Shown in pieces: positions 24,663-32,451 of a DNA stretch of 64,000 nucleotides. The DNA lies in assembly GCF_023935105.1 (NCBI RefSeq), contig NZ_CP096040.1:4817001-4881000 (forward strand), in the 5' to 3' direction. The notes below the pieces were generated by a model. That model saw only the letters and a list, made by a program, of their open reading frames with translations. It was not told the DNA's origin and made no database searches. Numbering within the stretch: the stretch's first letter is position 1; each line of letters starts with the position of its first letter. Position numbers and translations under genes: made by a program. Source of the DNA: Caulobacter segnis (GTDB lineage: Bacteria; Pseudomonadota; Alphaproteobacteria; Caulobacterales; Caulobacteraceae).

Positions 24663-27007
24663 CACGTCTTCACCAATTCGATGCTGGTGAAGCGGCCGAC
24701 GATCGATGCGTTGGTGGTGTCCCACGAGAGCAGGCTGGCTGTGTTCAACGGGGCGACGAGAGGAGGACCAGCATCGAACAGGTTCGTGACGCTGAGCACG
24801 ATCCGGGCGCCGCGGCCGAGCGAGCCCAAGGCCTCGGGCTTGTAGGTGACGCTCGCGTCGATCGTGTCCCACGCCTTCACCGGCTGGGGCGCCGTAGCAA
24901 CGCGGTTGTCGAGGTAGTCGTCCGTATGGTTCCAGAATACCGATGTCGACAGCGCCTCGCCCGACCATTGGGCGCCCGCCCGGCTGCGCAACTTGGGCGG
25001 TGAGAAGATAACGCCGGCCCGCTGCACTGGCGCGGTTCCGGCGCGAAGAACGTCGATGAAGCTGTCGACATAGGCGACGTCTAGCGACAGATCCATGTCC
25101 CCCCCGCCCAAGCGGGCGCGATAATCAGCCGAGGCCTGCCACCCCTTGATCTTGCTCTGAGCGATATTGGTATTGCGCATGTCGATGACGGTCTGCACCA
25201 GGGTCGGATCCAGAGGCAGCCCCCCACTGGCGGTTGCGCTCGTCGCGCCGTTGAACAGAGCGATGAGCTCGGCCTGGGTCGGCGACCGGTTGAGCAGTTC
25301 TTCAGGCGCGCCGGTCAGGTTTCGCGCATAGGCGCTGGCCGGATCCGGGTTGGCGATCCGATTGGCGTAGCGCACGCGATAGTAGCCCAGAGACAGCTTC
25401 AAGCCTGAAGCCCAGCCCGGCGCATAGGTCGCGTCGATATTGAAGCTGTTCGCCCGTTCAGGGCCGACCGGGGCGCCCGTGCCGGTAAGATAGAGGCCTC
25501 GCGTGGAGCCGCTCGGCGAGGTCGGATCAACGATCGTTCGGATGCTCGCCGAGTAAGCGGAAGCCTGGTCGAACCCGGAAGGCGCGCGGAAGGATTTCGA
25601 GTAGGAGCTCGTCACCGTGAAGTCGCGCGTCAGGCCCCACGCGCCTGCGACCTTGGGCACCGAAACCGCGCCAAAGTCGCTGTAGTCATCCCGTCGCCCG
25701 GCGACCGACAGCAGCAGGCTGTCGACCATCGGCAACTTGTTGGCTTCGCCGACAATCGGCGCCTCCAATTCGCCGTAGATCGACGTAACGTCTCGACTGT
25801 TGTTGATCTTTGAGACCCGCGAGAAATACTTTTCCTTCCTGTAGGCCAGACCGACTGCGGCCTTGACTTGCCCCCCCGGCAAGCTAAAGAGCGGCCCGTC
25901 GAACCGGGCCTCCGTCGAACGCAGGTCGTCGATACGGTCGTTGGGCACGAAGCGCACGATTCCGACCGCGTTCTGATTCAGGTTCGGATACTTGGAGACG
26001 TTTCGCGCGACCAAGCCAAAGACGTCTGCGTCCCAACCATGGCCCAAGGACGCCTTTGCCCCTGCCGAGATCTCGTACTGCGACGCCTTCTGAAACTGCG
26101 TAATGATCGTACGAGAGGTGTTGGTGTTGAGGGTCTCGCCAAGACTTTGAGTGTACAGAGCGTCGGCGTAGAGTTCGACATCCTTCGAGACCTCATAGGT
26201 CGCCGAGGCGAAATAAGACGCCCGCTCGACCTCGCCGACCACGGTGAAAGGGAGCGGTGCCGAACGAGAAGCGTAGCGCTTTTCAGCGCTCAGCTTCTCT
26301 CTCTGGAAATATTGCGCGCCGGCTATGGCGCTCAATCGGCCGCGATCCAGACCGCCCATAAGGCTCGCCGAATAGGTCGCCATGCCGCCGTCGGCCGCCC
26401 CGTATTGCGCGCGCGCCTCCATCCCGTCAAAGCGCCTGCGGGTGATGATGTTTACGACGCCGGCGACGGCGTCGGCGCCATAGATTGCCGAAGCCCCGTC
26501 GGCGAGCACTTCGACACGCTCGATGGCGGCGATCGGGATCAGGGAAAGGTCGACCGAAAGACCCTGACCAGCCGGCGGCAAGCGCTTTCCGTTGAGCAGA
26601 GTCAGGGTCGCGCCGGATCCAAGCCCTCGCAGGTTGGGGCTGGCGACCCCGATACGATTGTTGGTCGCGCCATCGGACGGCCCCGCTGTCAGGCTCGTCT
26701 CGGGATTGAGGCCGCCGGCGAAATTCACCGGCAGACTGCGCATCGCCTGGCCAATGTCGAGAAACCCGCTGCGCTCAAAGTCCTGCCGCGTGACCGTGGT
26801 CAACGATGTCGGCGCGATCATTGCGCCCCGGATGTTTGTCCCCGTGACGACCACCTCGTCCACGGTGTCGCCGTCCCTGACCACTCGCCCTGAGAGGCCG
26901 TCGGCTTCGCTGGCGTGAGCGCCGCCTGAACCGAACGCGGCCAACAAGCCAAACGCTGCCGAGGCCTTCAGGAGGCTCCTGAAGGTCGATCCAATCACCC
27001 TGCTCAT
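24659..27007 (-). CDS. TonB-dependent outer-membrane receptor, lasso-locus type
   Basis: A 782-aa protein with a signal peptide (LLKASAAFGLLAAFGSGGAHA). A TonB box (DEVVVTGTNIRG) is followed by a plug (IERVEVLADGASAIYGADAV; GVVNIITRR) and a 22-strand-type barrel ending in Trp. GAGGGACAG precedes the ATG. Its stop overlaps the start of the isopeptidase gene, so the two form an operon: uptake followed by hydrolysis of the lasso peptide. This pairing is standard in proteobacterial lasso loci and suggests that the peptide, possibly metal- or ligand-bound, returns to the cell. Confidence 0.9.
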   Translation of the reverse strand: MSRVIGSTFRSLLKASAAFGLLAAFGSGGAHASEADGLSGRVVRDGDTVDEVVVTGTNIRGAMIAPTSLTTVTRQDFERSGFLDIGQAMRSLPVNFAGGLNPETSLTAGPSDGATNNRIGVASPNLRGLGSGATLTLLNGKRLPPAGQGLSVDLSLIPIAAIERVEVLADGASAIYGADAVAGVVNIITRRRFDGMEARAQYGAADGGMATYSASLMGGLDRGRLSAIAGAQYFQREKLSAEKRYASRSAPLPFTVVGEVERASYFASATYEVSKDVELYADALYTQSLGETLNTNTSRTIITQFQKASQYEISAGAKASLGHGWDADVFGLVARNVSKYPNLNQNAVGIVRFVPNDRIDDLRSTEARFDGPLFSLPGGQVKAAVGLAYRKEKYFSRVSKINNSRDVTSIYGELEAPIVGEANKLPMVDSLLLSVAGRRDDYSDFGAVSVPKVAGAWGLTRDFTVTSSYSKSFRAPSGFDQASAYSASIRTIVDPTSPSGSTRGLYLTGTGAPVGPERANSFNIDATYAPGWASGLKLSLGYYRVRYANRIANPDPASAYARNLTGAPEELLNRSPTQAELIALFNGATSATASGGLPLDPTLVQTVIDMRNTNIAQSKIKGWQASADYRARLGGGDMDLSLDVAYVDSFIDVLRAGTAPVQRAGVIFSPPKLRSRAGAQWSGEALSTSVFWNHTDDYLDNRVATAPQPVKAWDTIDASVTYKPEALGSLGRGARIVLSVTNLFDAGPPLVAPLNTASLLSWDTTNASIVGRFTSIELVKTW

Positions 27008-27320
27008 CTGTCCCTCGCCGAACCGGCTACGCGATCCCCCCGCGCGCCTTCGAAAAATTCATACGAAACCGATATTCTATCTTTATGACATTTCATAACG
27101 GCGACAAGTGGAAATCCACACTTGGTCGCCCACCTGCGTGGTTTTTTGACAGATAAGGCTCAATTCTCACGCCAATTCGCTTGCTAACGCTAAGCGAGTT
27201 TTACTTTTATCCCCTACAGGTTGATAAGATTTCACCTCAAACGATTTCAAGGCGCACGACATCAACTCGCCAAGAGATAGTGAGTAATTATTGATTACTT
27301 TAACGAGAAGATGAGAGCTG
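27008..27320 (-). promoter_or_regulatory. AT-rich control region of the receptor/isopeptidase operon
   Basis: 313 bases without a gene. On the minus strand TAGAATAT (27079-27072) lies 65 bases before the receptor start; the same 8-mer occurs before the lasso and phosphoramidate-type operons. TATGA-N4-TCATA lies at 27084-27097. A hairpin with arms 27100-27110 and 27119-27130 (one bulged base) follows. The AT-rich 27150-27320 part probably holds the promoter. Confidence 0.5.
27130..27147 (+). terminator. Plus-strand intrinsic terminator in the receptor leader
   Basis: CCAC-CTGC-GTGG (27130-27141) followed by TTTTTT (27142-27147). It is preceded by a stronger 11-bp hairpin at 27100-27130. No plus-strand gene precedes it, so it would end an antisense or small RNA, if one exists. 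Confidence 0.45.
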
Positions 27321-28250
27321 TTATTGGCGCTTCAATTGAATCGCCGCCAAGGACGCCCGCAGAGCGGTAACGGACTCGTCGTGGCGCGAGAGCGCCAGGG
27401 CCGCGACCAGGGTGTCGATCACCGAGAGTTCGGCCACGCGCGAGCTCATCGCCTCGGTGCGGAACTTGGTTTCGCGCGCCACCGTCAGCAGCACGACGTC
27501 GGCGAACTTGGCCAAGGGCGACTGCTTGTAGCCGGTGATGACCACCACCTTGGCGCCGGCTTCCTTGGCGATGCGAGTCGCCGTCAGAGTTTCCTCAGTG
27601 CTGCCCGAGTGGGAGACGGTCAGCACCACCGTACCTGGCCGGGTCAGGGCCGCCGAGGCGACCATTAGGTGGCTGTCGATCTCCACGCGGGTGAGAAGAC
27701 CGATGCGCAGCAGTCGATAGTGGGCGTCGGCGGCGACCGTGGCGGCCGAGCCGATGCCGTAGATCTGGATGAACTCGGCGCCGGCCAAGAGATCGACGGC
27801 CTCCTGCAGCACCCCGCTCTTCAGCGCCAGGCGCGTATCGGCCAGGGCTTGGGCGTTGGCGCTGAACACCTTGTCGGCGATGTCGCCGACGTCGTCCTCG
27901 CGCGCCAGATCCTCCTGGATAATGTCGGTGCCGTTGCCGACCGACTGGGCGATCGACAGACGTAGCGCCGAAAAGCCGTAGATTTCGATCTCGGTCAGGA
28001 ACTTGGCCACATAGCTGTAGGCCACGCCGGCGGCCTGGGCGAACTCGTTGACCGACATGCCCACGACCTCGCGCGGATTGTCGAGGATGAGGTCGGCCAT
28101 ACGCTGGGGACCAGGCGCAAGCGTGGGGCGAAGCTTCAAGAGGGTGGTGCGGATCACCTCGAACGGCGGGGCCTCGCCGGTGCGGTACTTGCGCGGAACG
28201 GTCTCGCCGGCGCGAGCCTTCGGCGACGGCGCCCGAGGAGTCTTAGCCAT
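27321..28250 (-). CDS. RpiR/MurR-type transcriptional regulator with SIS domain
   Basis: A 309-aa protein; an in-frame ATG at 28265 would add five residues. The N-terminal HTH_6 region (MADLILDNPREVVGMSVNEF, then GVAYSYVAKFLTEI) is followed by a SIS sugar-phosphate-binding domain (FIQIYGIGSAATVAADAHY; VLTVSHSGSTEETLTATRIA; KVVVITGYKQSPLAK). Such regulators respond to phosphosugars. An upstream racemase gene on the same strand and a perfect ATGAAAA-N7-TTTTCAT repeat in front of it suggest that the pair is autoregulated. Confidence 0.88.
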   Translation of the reverse strand: MAKTPRAPSPKARAGETVPRKYRTGEAPPFEVIRTTLLKLRPTLAPGPQRMADLILDNPREVVGMSVNEFAQAAGVAYSYVAKFLTEIEIYGFSALRLSIAQSVGNGTDIIQEDLAREDDVGDIADKVFSANAQALADTRLALKSGVLQEAVDLLAGAEFIQIYGIGSAATVAADAHYRLLRIGLLTRVEIDSHLMVASAALTRPGTVVLTVSHSGSTEETLTATRIAKEAGAKVVVITGYKQSPLAKFADVVLLTVARETKFRTEAMSSRVAELSVIDTLVAALALSRHDESVTALRASLAAIQLKRQ

Positions 28251-28295
28251 TATGAAAATGCCCAATCCAAGATCGGCGCGTTTATAGCCGAGGAA

Positions 28296-29042
28296 TCAGG
28301 CCCGCGCGCTAGCCCCGCTGGAGACGTGCGAACGCGTTCCGCTGGCGAGCGGCGCGTCGTCGAGCATGAACGCGACCCCCGCTTGGACATGAAGCTGGGC
28401 GGTATCGAGCAGCGGGACATCGACATCGCCCGACCGCAGCGCCAGACCAAGCTCTGTGCAGGCCAGGATCACCGCGTCCGCCCTGCGCGCTAAGCCCTCC
28501 TCGACGATCGCTTTCAGCGCCACGCGCGAGGCCGTCTCGACCCGGCCGTCCATCAGCTCCTCGTAGATGATGCGATGGACCAGGTCCTGGCCGGCGGCCA
28601 AGGGCAGGACGACATCGAGGCCGTGACGCTCGAGCCGCTCGCGATAGAAGGTCTCGCTCATCAGGTAGCGGGTGCCGAGAAGCAGCGGCCGGCGCACGCG
28701 CAGGTCCTGTGCTCGCTCGGCGGTGACATCGCCGATGTGCAGTAATGGCATGGTGATCATGCCAGCCAACCGATCGGCGATCTTGTGCATGGTGTTGGTG
28801 CAGATCAGCAGACCCTGCGCGCCCCCCTCTTCCAGCCAACGCGCCGCGACGGCGAAGTCCGCCAGCGCCGCGTCCCAGTCGCCGGTCCGGCAGTGGGCGT
28901 CGATCGCCTCGACGTCGAACGACCAGAGCAGGAGCTTGGCCCCATGGCCCGGGCGGCGCGCACGCACGCCGCGGTTCAGACCGGCGTAGTAGAGGCTGGT
29001 GGCCTCGGCGCTGCAACCGCCGATCAGGCCCAGGGTCCGCAT
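28296..29042 (-). CDS. Aspartate/glutamate racemase family protein
   Basis: A 248-aa protein starting at MRTLGLIGGCSAEAT, the usual family start; an upstream ATG at 29096 is less likely. The two catalytic cysteines are visible in LLICTNTMHKIAD and VILACTELGLAL. This is the YgeA/RacX-like branch, which interconverts L- and D-amino acids without PLP. It is followed after 45 bases by the RpiR regulator gene and has a candidate RpiR operator just upstream. D-amino-acid supply to the cell wall is a reasonable but unproven role. Confidence 0.87.
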   Translation of the reverse strand: MRTLGLIGGCSAEATSLYYAGLNRGVRARRPGHGAKLLLWSFDVEAIDAHCRTGDWDAALADFAVAARWLEEGGAQGLLICTNTMHKIADRLAGMITMPLLHIGDVTAERAQDLRVRRPLLLGTRYLMSETFYRERLERHGLDVVLPLAAGQDLVHRIIYEELMDGRVETASRVALKAIVEEGLARRADAVILACTELGLALRSGDVDVPLLDTAQLHVQAGVAFMLDDAPLASGTRSHVSSGASARA

Positions 29043-29094
29043 GATGTCGCTCTCCCGCCGGAATGGCGTGCGAACTAGCGCAAGTTTATCACCC

Positions 29095-29115
29095 ATGAAA
29101 AGTAGGAATTTTCAT
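29095..29115. promoter_or_regulatory. Candidate operator ATGAAAA-N7-TTTTCAT
   Basis: A perfect 7-base inverted repeat (29095-29101 and 29109-29115) lies in the divergent spacer between the racemase and ABC-transporter genes. A half-site ATGAAAA recurs at 28252-28258, at the RpiR start codon. The likely ligand is the RpiR protein encoded next door (inference). Confidence 0.5.
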
Positions 29116-29192
29116 AATTCACACAAAGATCACCCTGGCGACGGGGCGAGCTGGCGCTGGACACAACCGTCGATTGGGTGTGTCGTGACAAC

Positions 29193-31025
29193 ATGCCGGA
29201 GGATGTTCGTCATCGCCGCTCACCCAGGCCCGCCGCCGCGCGAGCGATCGGCGTCCAGATCGCCCGCGCGTTGCGCGGCGGCGCCCGCGCCTGGCTGGTA
29301 CTGGCGCTGGTCATCGTCAGCCTCGGCGGCCTGGCCGCCGGCCTGGCGCCTCTGACGCTGAAGATCCTGGTCGATCGCTTATCAGCGGGCGCGACGCCGA
29401 GCCTTGCCTTGCTCGCGCCGGGCGTCGGGGCCTATGTCGGGGCTCTCCTCGTCCAGCGGCTTTGCGAGCAGATCCAGAGCTACGCCTATTTCCGCGGCGA
29501 GCAGCGTCTGGTGCGGCGGTTCGGCGCGCAGACCTACGCCCACATACTGGCCCTGCCCCTGCCCTTCCATCTGGACAACAAGTCCGGCGCTCTGGCTCAG
29601 GCGTTGGCTGACGGAGTGCTGGGCCTACGGCTGCTTCTGACGCATGCGATCTTGTCGATCGCCCCCGTGCTCATCCAGGTGGTCGTCGCCTGCGTCGTTC
29701 TGGGCGCGGTGCTGGGGCCTGGCATGGCCCTGGTCCTGCTGGTTTCGCTGGCCAGCTATGCTGCGGTATTCGCCTGGAGCGCCTTTGGCGTGCATGGCGC
29801 GGTCAAGGGCATCTCGGCCGCGCAAGGCGACGTCGGAGGAGCCACGGCCGACGGCCTGCTCAACATCGAGGCCATCAAGGCCTTCACCGCCGAGCAGCGC
29901 TATGCGCGCCGGTACGACGCCCTGCTGGAGAAGACCGAGGCCCACTGGCGGCGCTATCTTGCTCGGCGGCTGGCGGGCGGATTGGCCGTGGCGGGCGTCT
30001 TCGCCCTGGCCATGACCGCGACCCACCTGCTCGCGAGCCTACAGGTCCTGCGCGCGGGCCTGACCCTCGGCGCCTTCGTGCTGATCAACACCTATCTCCT
30101 GCAGCTGATCCGCCCCCTGGAGATGCTCGGGTTCGCGGTGCGCGACATCGGCCAGGCCCTGGCCTATCTCGACCGGATCGGGGCGATCCTGACTGAGCCG
30201 GCCGAGGGCGAGACCGGCGCTCGGGAGAGCGCCCTCCCCGCGCCGTCGACGCCCGCCGAGCTCGTCTTCGACGAGGTCTCGTTCGCCTATCCCGGTCGCC
30301 AGACCCTGGACGCGGTCTCGTTCCGCGCCGCCCCTGGCCAGACGATCGGCATCGTCGGTCCTTCGGGCGCGGGCAAGTCGACCCTGCTGCGCCTGGCGTT
30401 GCGGTTCCTGGAGCCAAGCGCCGGCCAGATCCGGCTCGACGGCGCCCCCTTGGACGATCTCTCGCTCGCGGCGCTGCGCCGCCAGATCGCCCTGGTCTCC
30501 CAGGACACCATCCTCTTCAACGACACCATCGCCGCCAATATCGCGCTCGCCGCCGATGACGCCGATCCCAAGGCCATCGCCGAGGCCGCCGAGGCGGCGA
30601 GACTGGCGCCGCTGCTGGCGATCCTGCCCGACGGGCTGCAGACGCGGGTCGGCGAGCGCGGCCTCAAGCTCTCCGGCGGCGAAAAGCAGCGCGTCTCGAT
30701 CGCCCGGGCGGCGCTGAAGAAGGCGCGACTGGTGATCTTCGACGAGGCGACCGCCGCGCTCGATCCGGGCACCGAGCGGGCGGTGTGGGAGGCGATGGCG
30801 GGCCTGTCACAAGGCGCCACCACCTTGGTGGTCACCCATCGCCTGGCCACCGTCGCCGGGGCCGACGAGATCCTGGTGCTGGAGGCCGGACGCGTCGTCG
30901 AGCGCGGGCGCCACGGCGCGCTGCTGGCGATGGGTGGCGTCTATGCCCGTCTCTGGCGGGCCCAGGCCTTTTCGGTCGCGCCGGTCGCGCTCGACGACCG
31001 CGCGTCCTTGGCCTCGTCTCTTTAG
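29193..31025 (+). CDS. Atm1-type ABC exporter (fused permease and ATPase)
   Basis: A 610-aa half-transporter. Six hydrophobic helices lie in residues about 30-310, and the segment MLGFAVRDIGQALAYLDRI recalls the Atm1/HMT branch. The ATPase has Walker A (GPSGAGKST), Q-loop (LVSQDTILFND), signature LSGGEKQR, Walker B (LVIFDEATAALD) and the H-loop (VVTHRLATV). Atm1-type exporters move glutathione-linked metal or sulfur species. A lasso-peptide exporter role is possible but less likely, because loci with an isopeptidase usually lack one. It is divergent from the racemase and ends four bases from a convergent GntR gene. Confidence 0.86.
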   Translation: MPEDVRHRRSPRPAAARAIGVQIARALRGGARAWLVLALVIVSLGGLAAGLAPLTLKILVDRLSAGATPSLALLAPGVGAYVGALLVQRLCEQIQSYAYFRGEQRLVRRFGAQTYAHILALPLPFHLDNKSGALAQALADGVLGLRLLLTHAILSIAPVLIQVVVACVVLGAVLGPGMALVLLVSLASYAAVFAWSAFGVHGAVKGISAAQGDVGGATADGLLNIEAIKAFTAEQRYARRYDALLEKTEAHWRRYLARRLAGGLAVAGVFALAMTATHLLASLQVLRAGLTLGAFVLINTYLLQLIRPLEMLGFAVRDIGQALAYLDRIGAILTEPAEGETGARESALPAPSTPAELVFDEVSFAYPGRQTLDAVSFRAAPGQTIGIVGPSGAGKSTLLRLALRFLEPSAGQIRLDGAPLDDLSLAALRRQIALVSQDTILFNDTIAANIALAADDADPKAIAEAAEAARLAPLLAILPDGLQTRVGERGLKLSGGEKQRVSIARAALKKARLVIFDEATAALDPGTERAVWEAMAGLSQGATTLVVTHRLATVAGADEILVLEAGRVVERGRHGALLAMGGVYARLWRAQAFSVAPVALDDRASLASSL

Positions 31026-31029
31026 TCCT

Positions 31030-31764
31030 TTAGAGCCGCGCCGTGCGCCACGGGCGGCCGAAGCCGTCGTCGGGGAAGGTCGAAGTCGCGGCCTGGGCGT
31101 TGGCCTCCCCGACCAGATGGGACAGACGGTCCAAGCGTGATCGCACGGCTTGACGGCCGGCGCGCTCGGCCGCGTCGAGGTCGCGCGTCAGCAAGGCCTC
31201 GCCCATAGCGACGACCACATCGATCGTCGCGCGCGCCACAGTCACGGCGCGCAGATCCAGGACCCGCACCAGGTGGGTGCGCTCCATCATCTGGCGCACC
31301 ATGTCCAGGCGCGTCGCGTTGCCCGCCGCCTCGGCGAGTCCGATATAGAGACCCTCGACTTGGGCGGCGATGAATTCGGCGCTGTCATCGCGCTCCAGCA
31401 CCGTCGGCGACATGTCGGTGAGCGGGCGCGGAATCATCGCCTCCGGACGGCTGGGCAGCCCGGCGATGCTCGCCACCAAGAAATCTTGGCAAACCTCCAG
31501 CAGTTCGCGCTGCTCGGGCTCGGTAAAGACCTTGGAATAATAGCCCTGGCTGCGGCGCCATTCGACGAAGCCTTCGGCGTAGAGGCGCGCCAGGGCCTCA
31601 CGGATGGGCGTATCGCTAAAGCCGAACCGGCGCGCGATATCTGCGGGGCGCAGCTGCAGGGCCGGCCGCAGCTCTCCGCGCACCGCCAATTCCTTGAGGC
31701 GGACGTAGGCCGCGGCGGACTTTCCGCCGGCCTCGCCCGACGTGGGCAATCTGGTCATACGCAC
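31030..31764 (-). CDS. GntR-family regulator (FadR/FCD-like)
   Basis: A 244-aa protein. The winged HTH spans about residues 18-80 (LQLRPADIARRFGFSDTPIR, then EALARLYAEGFVEW). The C-terminal all-helical part resembles FCD ligand domains, with ERTHLVRVLDLRAVTVARAT and a terminal helix. The gene is convergent with the ABC exporter gene and may control it. The upstream 266 bases to 32031 hold no gene that I can support. Confidence 0.83.
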   Translation of the reverse strand: MRMTRLPTSGEAGGKSAAAYVRLKELAVRGELRPALQLRPADIARRFGFSDTPIREALARLYAEGFVEWRRSQGYYSKVFTEPEQRELLEVCQDFLVASIAGLPSRPEAMIPRPLTDMSPTVLERDDSAEFIAAQVEGLYIGLAEAAGNATRLDMVRQMMERTHLVRVLDLRAVTVARATIDVVVAMGEALLTRDLDAAERAGRQAVRSRLDRLSHLVGEANAQAATSTFPDDGFGRPWRTARL

Positions 31765-32030
31765 CGCACCTCAACACTGGGAGGACTCGCCACGCTCTTG
31801 AAAAAACGGATGTGCAGATGATTTCGAGGCGCGAGTTCAACCCCAACGAAACTGTAACATACACACAACCTATAGAGAAATCTCCCTTTGCGATTGCGCC
31901 TCACGCGCGAACTCGGCCCGGCCGTCGCCCGAAGGGCGGCGCGCCGTTGAGGCGGCCGGCCGGCCTTGCCGGCCGCCGGCCCCTCGGGGTCAGGCGGGCC
32001 ACGCCGGCGCGGTCAGACCGCCTGGGCGGT

Positions 32031-32384
32031 CTAGGCTTCGGCCACCGCGCGCGGCCGGGCGATCTGACCGGTCGGGGCGTCGACGTCGGGCTTGTCTGTG
32101 CCCGTGCCGTGCAGGGTGGCCGGGCGCACGCCGATCTGCGGCGCCGCGGCGGCCAGGGCCGCATGGGCGCTCATCATGTGCGAGCGGGTCTGGCCCAGCG
32201 TCTCGATCGAGCGAGCGACGGCGGCGACGCCCTCGTGGCCCAGCACGGCCGAGAAATTGTGATCGCGGCGCAGGCTGGAAGTATGGGTGATGAACAGGGC
32301 CGCCTTTTCGAGGGCCAGGTCGACGGCCTGCTCGGCCTCGAACAGGGCGTCGGCGACGGATTGGGCGATGTCTCGTCTTTGCAT
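32031..32384 (-). CDS. 117-aa hypothetical protein, helical
   Basis: A soluble, Ala-rich helical protein (IAQSVADALFEAEQAVDLAL; HEGVAAVARSIETLGQTRSH) with GC-rich codon third positions that support real coding. No signal peptide or membrane segment. I do not recognise the family. The run of helices spaced like a four-helix bundle suggests a small stress-type or structural protein, but this is only an impression. It lies downstream of the LuxR-type gene on the same strand. Confidence 0.6.
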   Translation of the reverse strand: MQRRDIAQSVADALFEAEQAVDLALEKAALFITHTSSLRRDHNFSAVLGHEGVAAVARSIETLGQTRSHMMSAHAALAAAAPQIGVRPATLHGTGTDKPDVDAPTGQIARPRAVAEA

Positions 32385-32451
32385 GAGGTCTCGATCCCGC
32401 CGGCGGGCGGGCTCCTTGCGATAAGGGTGAGCGTTGGAGGACGCCGGCGCG

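Noticed and set aside
25868..26893. 341-codon plus-strand frame opposite the TonB receptor
   Set aside because: Lies wholly antisense to a clear receptor gene and has no motif; stop-poor because of GC content.
29193..31025. ABC exporter as the lasso-peptide exporter (D protein)
   Set aside because: It lies beyond the RpiR/racemase genes, has Atm1-like cues, and isopeptidase-type lasso loci normally have no such gene.
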